This document shows, in pieces, positions 57,705-64,000 of a stretch of 64,000 nt of DNA. Both the position numbers and the translations under genes were made by a program. Origin of the DNA: Sordaria brevicollis (Eukaryota; Ascomycota; Sordariomycetes; Sordariales; Sordariaceae); assembly GCA_033439795.1 (NCBI GenBank), contig JAUTDP010000005.1:2757001-2821000 (forward strand), written 5' to 3'. The notes beneath the pieces are model-generated. The model was not told where the DNA came from, did not search any database, and saw only the letters and a program-made list of their open reading frames with translations. Each line of letters opens with the position of its first letter. The stretch's first letter is position 1.

Positions 57705-58760
57705 TTAGAAGGCCATCTGCTCATTCTGATCGACACCGCTCAAGACGGCACCAACAGCACCGGCACCGGGATCAGGACCAGGTCCCTTTCCATTTCCGTT
57801 CTTCTTGAACGGGCCTCCTTGCGGGACATCATCCTCGTCCTCAGCCTTCCTCTTTCTACCCCTACGACCCTTTCCCTGGCCCGCCTTCCTCAGGGCCGCG
57901 TTCTCCTTCTTCTCGTCATAGCACTGCTGGCAAAAGCCGCCACCGGCTCGGGCCTGGCGGATGTAGCAGTTGGAACAGGCCTCCTGGCCTGCAGCTTCCA
58001 TCTGCTGGACGATTCGCCACTGCGCGTCGGACATCTTGTTGGCGAGACAGTGTCTGCACTGCTTGGTCCTGGTCGTATTCTTCCAAATGCGCTCTGGAAC
58101 TGGTCTGATGCAGGGGCGATGGACCCCGTTCTTGGTAGAGCCCTCGCAGCGGCGGATGTCGGCAGGGGCTGCGGCGACATTTGTCTGGTTTGCGGAAGCG
58201 GGCGTGACATTGGAGCCGGTTGAGGCAGGTACGGCTTGGTCGGACATGGAGCCAGTGGGTGAAGGGGCAATCGTAGAAGGGGCAGTGGGGGGAGAGCCCA
58301 TGGAGGAAGAGCCCATGGAGGAAGAGCCCATGGAGGAAGAGCCCATGGAGGAAGAGCCCATGGAGGAAGAGCCCATGGAGGAAGAGCCCATGGGGGAAGC
58401 CTCAATGGAGGAAGGATCGATCAAGGGGTAGACACTCGGGGCAGGCATGGAGATTCCTGGACCATTTGTCGAGGCCTGCTGTTCGATGTAATTGTTGTCG
58501 GAGTAGTCGCGTTCAAGGCTGTCGTTCATGACGTGAGGGTAGTTATTGCCAGCTGCCTGATTGTTGGTATTGGAATCAGAGACGTTCGAGGCTGCGCCCT
58601 ACGCAGTCCTTCCGGGTCCCTGAACAGTAGTACCCCTTTGGGCATTGCCTAACTCCGCGCCCGAACCATTGCGAACTGCATCTTGTCTTTGACTGATCTC
58701 CATCAGGCGAGGGTCGATGAGGTCATCGCTTATTGCGACGAGATTCTGTCGGCTTGTCAT
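57705..58760 (-). CDS. Tandem family gene F, in-frame UAG predicted to be edited (351 aa)
   Basis: ATG at 58760-58758 follows a clear leader intron. Fifty-three codons (MTSRQNLVAISDDLIDPRL to GPGRTA) lead to TAG at 58601-58599, codon 54. The frame continues GAASNVSDSNTNNQ and on to 57705. A Ser/Met/Gly repeat (SSMGS, seven 15-nt units) precedes the core: CEGSTKNGVHRPC, IWKNTTRTKQ, CRHC, 23 residues, CSNCYIRQARAGGGFCQQC, KGRRGRKRKAEDED and C-terminus GAVGAVLSGVDQNEQMAF. It lacks the KRPR cluster of B-D before the stop. Closest sibling is E (both have IWKN and CxxC-LANKMSD). Confidence 0.8.
58294..58398 (-). repeat. 15-bp coding minisatellite in gene F
   Basis: Seven units of plus-strand GAGCCCATGGAGGAA (the last is GAGCCCATGGGGGAA), read on the minus strand as repeating S-S-M-G-S. 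Length is a multiple of three, so copy-number change would keep frame. Confidence 0.9.
58592..58606 (-). promoter_or_regulatory. Predicted A-to-I editing hairpin, gene F
   Basis: Transcript-sense CTGC-GTAGGGC-GCAG: four pairs, then a bulged A and AGG/CCT, giving seven pairs. 7-nt loop with UAG at positions 2-4. Candidate edited base: A at 58600. Confidence 0.7.
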
Positions 58761-58786
58761 CGCGGTAAAAAGGTGAGCTAACGACA

Positions 58787-58844
58787 CTAAGACTTGATGG
58801 TTAGTAATCTGTCATATTTCTCAGCGATGGGAGCGGATGTTTAC
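58787..58844 (-). other. 5' leader intron of gene F
   Basis: Transcript-sense GTAAAC donor at 58844, TACTAAC branch point and GTCTTAG acceptor ending at 58787; 58 nt, 26 nt before the ATG. Confidence 0.75.
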
Positions 58845-58887
58845 CTCTTGGTGTGAGGTAATGTCCGACTCTACCACCTTCTAAGAA

Positions 58888-59299
58888 GAGTTTAACTTGC
58901 CGCACCGGGGTCATTGTCCTCATGCACCCTTTTTTGACTTCATGCACCCTACGCACGGACCATTCGTTTTCGAAGGTAAATTTCCCCGGTAAAACGTTTC
59001 AAAGTTTCACTACTAAAAGTTTACAACGCAACAGCTACTCCTTACCGTATACTTACTATAAGTTTAAAGCTACTATCCTTATTAACGGTTGAGTTATGAA
59101 ATATATACTATTTTCAAAATTATAGAAAGGTTTTTATAATGGAGCATTAGTATAACGATTTGGGCGATAATTTCCATTTTATTTAGAGAACGATTTCTTA
59201 TACTCTAAGATAGCGATAGTTTCATTCTATGTAAAAAAGGGTGCGCGAAGTCAAAAAGGGTGCATGAGGATATTGACCCCGGTGTGGCAAGTCAAGCTC
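58888..59299. mobile_element. 412-bp MITE of the same TIR family as 23647-40983
   Basis: Left end GAGTTTAACTTGCCGCACCG, right end (minus strand) GAGCTTGACTTGCCACACCG, followed by GGGTCA and a TCCTCATGCACCC block as in the large element. Perfect 8-bp direct repeats TCTAAGAA flank it (58880-58887 and 59300-59307). Non-coding; an internal-deletion derivative moved by the same transposase type. It sits about 50 bp upstream of gene F's leader intron. Confidence 0.85.
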
Positions 59300-59307
59300 T
59301 CTAAGAA

Positions 59308-60241
59308 AGATGGGTAGAGGGCTGGTCGGTATTTGGCAATCCAGTGGCTGGTAATGCTAATGCTTGTGGACGTATTTGTTGACTTCTGCCCACGAAACAA
59401 AGGCCTTGAACGTTGACGGACGGCAGAGGTACTGTCGACGATGGCTTCAATCCTAGTGCACTTGGATAGATCCCGGCTTCAGGTAAGACGGAGGATTGTT
59501 TGATGGGAAAGTCAATAAGGGATAAGGAAGGGAGGATGAGTGCAGGAGCAGCGCTTGGTTGGAGGTAGAGGGGTTGCTCGTTATGTAGAGGTAGGTACGG
59601 TAGAAATAGCTGGACACAAGTGCCTGGCAGCCGAAGTTCCAGTGAAGAAACTTTGAGGACAGATACGTAGCTCGCGTCCCCACTCTTTTTGTTTTGGAGG
59701 GTGCGGACATGGGTAGTTGCACCAAAAGGGACCACGAGGTGAAGGGTGGACGGTAAAGTGACAGAGATGTGGCTGGGGCTTGGCTGATGTACGTTACCAG
59801 CTGTCCGTCATTTTTCGCCGTTGCTTATGCCTCGCACTGTCCATTGCACGTTTTTTACCTTATCCTTGGGACATAGCGTACCCATAGGCCGGTGAAAGCT
59901 CAGTGTGGCGAGCAGAACGGCTGTACCTCTTTGGGCTCACGTGGAGCTCGGGTTAAAATGTGGCGGTATCTTCGGGTTGCTTCTCGGCACACCCAATCAA
60001 CTTGACGGGAACGAGATGAACCCATGACTTCATGCCAGTCTCCCCACGTGCCGTGCAAGCTGATATGATCCCTGTCTTCTGGCACTGTTCAAGTGCGGTC
60101 GACGGCGGGTTGAGCACTAGAGGTACCTGAGTACCTCTACCTACGAGGACGTGGCCTCAGTTCGAACACAACAAGTGTGAAGTGAAGCCCGTTTACCTCC
60201 ATATATATCAGCTTGTGTCAGTTTTACATCTTGGTGCACGA
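59308..60241. promoter_or_regulatory. Intergenic and promoter of the 60-kb gene
   Basis: No supported gene. A TATATAT stretch at about 60200-60208 is a TATA-box candidate for the plus-strand gene that follows. Confidence 0.4.
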
Positions 60242-61140
60242 ATGGACACCTCACTACGACTCCCATGTGCAAGCAACGTGGAACATCTGTCAGACCTTCC
60301 ATTTGAATTGGCGAAGTCCAAGTACATAGCTGCAGAGCACTCCATGGCGGACGACCGAGTCCCCCATGCCATTAATGGCGATACTGATCCTGTTCTGGTT
60401 GACGTGCGTACTGAAACATTGAACTTTTAGATTGAAATTTGCGAGTACATTGTTGCTAACTACGCCGGCAGCAGCAGATCCAGGCTCCCCCTGAACTGAA
60501 CGTCTCTGACCAGCACCCCATCGCGGCGAACGATCTCGCCAACGTCCAACATGCCATGGCCCCTGTCGTGCAGCAAAAGGTGAACGTCGAAGACCACGAT
60601 AACCAAGACGGCGAGGGCGAAGTTCCGATCCCAATTCCGATTCATCCCACCATTCCCCAGGACGTTGCCGCCGTCGCGACCATGAGCCGCGCGCAGCTCT
60701 TTGCGGCTTTGGAGGCTTTGTCTGACGACTCCATCCCGGCAGAGGCCACTCAGGCCGACTTGGGCATCGTGGAGGCTATCATTGCGGCCGCTGTGCTTTA
60801 CGTCCATTTTCAGCACGCCCGGTGTGGCCACAAGGATGCTATCACGGGAGAGCATTGCACTTCTCACGCTTAGAAGGCGGGAGCCAGGCTTTGCTTTGCC
60901 CACTTGCACAACACACCCAGCATGTATCTCCAGGTGAAGATCTTGAATCGCCAGATCCGTGGGCAGGGTACCTGCTCTGGATGCTACGTGCTCCAAGACG
61001 CGGAAAAGAGCATGCTCTGTTTTGACTGCTGGTACAAGAGCGTATTGCGAACCGAGCGCCGCAAGCTGCGCCAGATGATGAGTTCGACGCAGCGCATCAT
61101 GAACGGACTCGAGCGGGTTCTTAATGCTCTTGAGAACTAA
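60242..61140 (+). CDS. Family gene G, in-frame UAG at the invariant Trp (about 274 aa if edited)
   Basis: First in-frame ATG at 60242, or 60344 if the TATATAT at about 60200 sets the transcript start. Exon 1 ends ...DPVLVD at 60403; intron 60404-60477 (GTGCGT donor, TGCTAAC branch, GCAG acceptor). Exon 2 begins IQAPPELNVSDQ and runs to 60870; TAG at 60871-60873 then interrupts, and the same frame continues 89 codons to 61140. After the stop come KAGARLCFAH, exactly 23 residues, CSGC, 11 residues, CFDC and a basic C-terminus (RTERRKLRQMM). Aligned with family members (RWKKSALQCFGC, AWKKSATHCFKC) the stop falls on the invariant Trp of the WK motif. Upstream RCGHKDAITGEHC supplies the first Cys pair. 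Loss of everything past the stop would remove most of the zinc core. Confidence 0.8.
60404..60477 (+). other. Intron of gene G
   Basis: GTGCGT donor, TGCTAAC branch point (60454-60460), acceptor in a CAGCAG run ending at 60477; 74 nt, phase 0. The upstream frame stops inside the intron, confirming it must be removed. Confidence 0.8.
60863..60883 (+). promoter_or_regulatory. Predicted A-to-I editing hairpin, gene G
   Basis: CTCACGC-TTAGAAG-GCGGGAG: six pairs with one A-G mismatch, 7-nt loop, UAG at loop positions 2-4. Candidate edited base: A at 60872. A competing CTTCT/AGAAG stem would bury the stop, so structure here is less certain than in B-F. Confidence 0.65.
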
Positions 61141-61719
61141 GCCCACCGCTACGTGAACGCGACGATTCAAGGATTAAGGGGGGAGACAGGCCAGTGAGTG
61201 TCCCTATGATACGCAATTTCGCTACACTAGAGGTAGACAAGCTGACATATGGGAGGGATTAGGCCAAGACCGAAAGAGCTTGTGCTACTTTTGAGGCGTG
61301 ATCAAATGCATCATTTGTTCGAGGACCAGTGCAAACCTTTTATCTGCGATAAATGGGAATCCGGAATGACATTTCATTCCTCCCTTGGAATTTGATGATG
61401 TCAGTCACGGACGACAGTCATGACCGTCCTACTTGACACATCGAGATGTCTCATACCAGAAGGCAGCAAGGTCGGGAGAATTATACCAGAGGCGGCATCG
61501 AGTCAACGGCTTGTTGGTCCATTCATGACTGGAGGTACCACGCAATATCTCGCCCTGTTAGCGTTCCCGTGGTTTGGGTTCCAGTCATTATCTGTCACAC
61601 CTGAGATATAGCAAATCTGGGAGTTTGCGATATTCACGGGCTGTTATGTAGGGACGCAATCAAGCACATCATGATTATTGTATCTTAAGGCCCCAAAATT
61701 ACCGAGTGTCTCGCCAACT

Positions 61720-62190
61720 CCATATCTTCAAGCCACCGCATGATGTTAACGATCGAATCTTGGCATTCGGCTGTCACAGTTGCCCCTGAACTGCGCATGG
61801 ACCTGTTTGCACTAACGTTTTGATGCTGTTTACAGACGCTTTAGCGAAAGGCCAGTGTTAGTGCATTTGCTGTCTTGGCACAGATTTCGAGGCCGATGCA
61901 TCACACTCTTCAATTGACCAGCCATAAATTGCGGTTATAACCTGCCATTTTCGCAAAACTGGAGTACATGAGACGAAAAACTTGCATGCCCCCTTCGCAG
62001 ATTCTCCATGTCATTTTACCATGAATAATGAGCGAGTGTCCTGTCACTTGACCCGGCCGCTCAGGTGCACGGGCCCCCTGTTAGCTGGAAGCTACTTTCA
62101 TCCCATGCAGTTGACGGGCAGTCATCGCACTTTTTGGAATTGTGCTGTGGTTTGCGGTGTTCGCTATTTTCATTTCATCACATCCAGCTC
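61720..62190. repeat. Segmental repeat, copy 2 (pairs with 56510-57000)
   Basis: Shares ordered sequence words with 56510-57000, including TTGCCCCTGAACTGCGCATG. It lies downstream of gene G as copy 1 lies downstream of the G relic. Confidence 0.6.
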
Positions 62191-63603
62191 AGGATGCGCT
62201 AGCGTTCGTCTTCAAATGAATTTTTACTCTAATACATCCTCCGCGACGCAGTCTCAAAAGCCGTTCCTTCCTCCCTCTACGTGAGGAAGAGAACAACAAC
62301 TGACTGCAAAAAATTGGGCAGCACAACTACCATTGAAAAAGGGGTGGCTCGGCATCACTCGGTGCTTTACCTCTTCACCAAGGGAAGAAGTGCCACCTGT
62401 TTATTTTTCAGGTCTTCCCAGCCTGATTGGAGTCGCAATTGTAATAATATTGAAACGCTATACCATCAGGACGTTTTTTGCCTCTGACAAACCATCTGTG
62501 ACATGATACAAATGTCTACCTAGTCCGTTTCTAGTTTACACTCATGTGTGCAGGTGTGTTTTTGCCTGGAAACTTGGATGACTCTAGAGTCACCACAAGC
62601 TTTGCGACCAAACAAGATGATGATGACTCCCTATTATCAGTATAATACCCGCTCCGTCATTGTTGCGGTAGTTCAAATATCTGACTCAAGCCCAACAACT
62701 TCAAGTTCATCTAGTTGCTCTCAGTCGCTGACTATCAAGATGTGGGCTGTCTTGTTGTCTAGAAGAATTCAAGCCCGACTTGAATGTAATCCGACTGAAT
62801 TCTTCCCTTAGCGATGGAACACTTGAAGAGCCCGGAATAATCTGCTCATTGTCTGGGTTCATGTTTCGCCAGCAAAATGATCCAAAACACAGATGCGGTG
62901 AAAGTCGATGACATCCGGATTTCACTGAGACTGTATACCTATTTTCGGAAGTCACAATCACATGTCATACAGGAGGTCTGGCTGAGCAAAGTCACGATTG
63001 TCGCCAGCTTGAAGAAGTCAATGGCGCGGAAATGTTTTTTTACCCCTGAGCAGTGCATTAATGGACTTGCACTGATTGAGGAACGTTTTAGCGGCTTCCG
63101 GGGGTTTGTTACAGGGCATTTACAGCGGGCGGGCTGTTGGTGGAGTATTGCCACAGCCAATGACCGATGGTAACTCGGAGAACCCGACCTCATATATGTC
63201 CTCCTGGCTCTGGTGTGTCGAATCATTAGCAAAACCTTGGAAATATTTCCATCATAAAGATGAATGATTGTTGATTCATTTTCTGATCATACAAAACGTG
63301 CAACAGACGTTAAAAACTCAATCATGTTGAGTGTCTGGCTGCAGCTCCTGGCCATTTTCTTGCGCACAGTGTGAAAAGGCTTGGCAGTTGAGTCAGGGGC
63401 CGAGAAGCAGCCCCTCGTTGTCCAAGAAGAATTTGAACTTTGTAACAAAACTAAGGAGATTGGAGGCTGACATTCCTAGACTGTAAGATGTGGTGTTATG
63501 AGCTTGCCTAGACCGGCTGACTACCACCTAACCACTTTATTCTGGGCTTTTTTGTTGCTCGGCGCTCTTCTTCCCCGTTTCTCCTGGTGTTTTGCTACAC
63601 AGT

Positions 63604-63637
63604 GCAAATTTCCAACCATTGCAAATTTCCAACCATT
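63604..63637. repeat. 17-bp direct tandem duplication
   Basis: GCAAATTTCCAACCATT occurs twice back to back. No functional clue. Confidence 0.8.
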
Positions 63638-64000
63638 GCACGCTGTCGGAAAGTCACAAAGTCAGATATCGTCAACTCTCGCTGGTAATATCTAAAGCTG
63701 AAGCAGGTAGACGCATTGTCAACTTCCACGATCTTCATTCCAACGAAAGGGTGTACCAAATGGCTTACACATGGTTTTCTGCATCCACTCTCTGATGAGT
63801 TTTGATCTCGGTTTTTACGTCGTTGTTACACACGTCCACACCAAGGGGAGGGTGATGTTCAATGTAGAGGCTGGTGAAGCCAGCTTGTTTCCATGCATCA
63901 AGAGTGTATGATACACTTTCCATGTCCTAGGTTGTTCGAATTGAGAAAACCTCAACGCACTCCAAACAATTCTACGTTCACTCTAAGACCCATAATGACA

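Larger units (their letters stand above)
61141..64000. other. No gene recognised
   Basis: Right end of the window. It holds the segmental repeat copy at 61720-62190 and a 17-bp tandem duplication at 63604-63637. Short frames on both strands show no motifs. Confidence 0.4.

Noticed and set aside
44067..58601. Reading the shared TAG as the 3' splice site of an intron
   Set aside because: No donor is shared between copies, no CTAAC branch point precedes it, the sequence before it is protein-conserved in B-D, and real introns nearby have strong signals. In gene E a GTGAGC lies about 60 nt upstream, but siblings lack an equivalent.
60862..60876. Alternative CTTCT/AGAAG hairpin at the gene G stop
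   Set aside because: It would place UAG at the base of a stem. The 7-nt-loop fold matches the other five loci, so it is preferred, though not proven.
1..64000. tRNA, rRNA, CRISPR or bacterial-type operon features
   Set aside because: No cloverleaf, rRNA segment or regular repeat-spacer array was recognised; gene structure is fungal.

Overview
The window looks like accessory DNA of a filamentous ascomycete, most probably a Sordariomycete. Four things point there. Introns are short (about 58-75 nt) with GTRNGN donors and CTAAC-type branch points. A 17.3-kb block is AT-saturated and almost free of CpA/TpG, the signature of repeat-induced point mutation (RIP). Several gene relics carry C-to-T nonsense changes. 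Six genes or gene copies contain an in-frame UAG in exactly the hairpin context known for A-to-I mRNA editing in Sordariomycete fruiting bodies. No tRNA, rRNA or CRISPR was recognised. The species cannot be named from the sequence.

Most of the coding content belongs to one fast-evolving paralogous family that I define here by its invariant core: a WK motif, then CxxC-x23-CxxC, then x11-12 and a final CxxC (eight Cys/His in all, probably two zinc sites), preceded by long low-complexity N-termini. Members or relics lie at 1541-3689 (-, divergent), 8708-10271 (+, frameshifted), 12134-13441 (+, intact), 14391-17043 (+, decayed), 20650-21397 (+, decayed), 41131-41560 (-, relic), 42495-44291 (-), 46446-48323 (-, decayed), 49321-50972 (-), 53422-54792 (-), 55900-56105 (+, relic), 57705-58760 (-) and 60242-61140 (+).

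The most interesting system is a conserved premature UAG. In the five tandem minus-strand copies (42.5-58.8 kb) and in the plus-strand gene at 60.2-61.1 kb, the reading frame is open on both sides of a single TAG. In every case the TAG sits in a 7-nt loop (N-U-A-G-N-N-N) closed by a covarying stem. This is the geometry of a tRNA anticodon stem-loop, with U33-A34 at loop positions 2-3. In the 60-kb gene the TAG falls exactly on the family's invariant Trp, and a duplicated relic at 55.98 kb has TGG there. UAG-to-UIG (read as UGG, Trp) editing, plausibly by the Tad2-Tad3 tRNA deaminase reported for fungal mRNA editing, would restore full-length protein and so switch these genes on by developmental stage. 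TGG to TAG is also a RIP-type change, so RIP may have created stops that editing repairs.

Mobile DNA: a transposon with GAGCTTGACTT-type terminal inverted repeats and a perfect 8-bp target duplication (23647-40983, hAT-like) is interrupted by a 13.6-kb LTR retroelement with 623-bp LTRs (26988-40617). Both are heavily RIPed. A 412-bp miniature element of the same TIR family lies at 58888-59299. A different 672-bp miniature element with an 8-bp duplication is at 4251-4922, and a 128-bp foldback is at 21460-21587. A partial membrane-protein gene runs off the left edge (1-289). The remaining stretches (about 4.9-8.7, 17-20.6, 21.6-23.6, 51-53.4 and 61.2-64 kb) hold no gene I can support with confidence.
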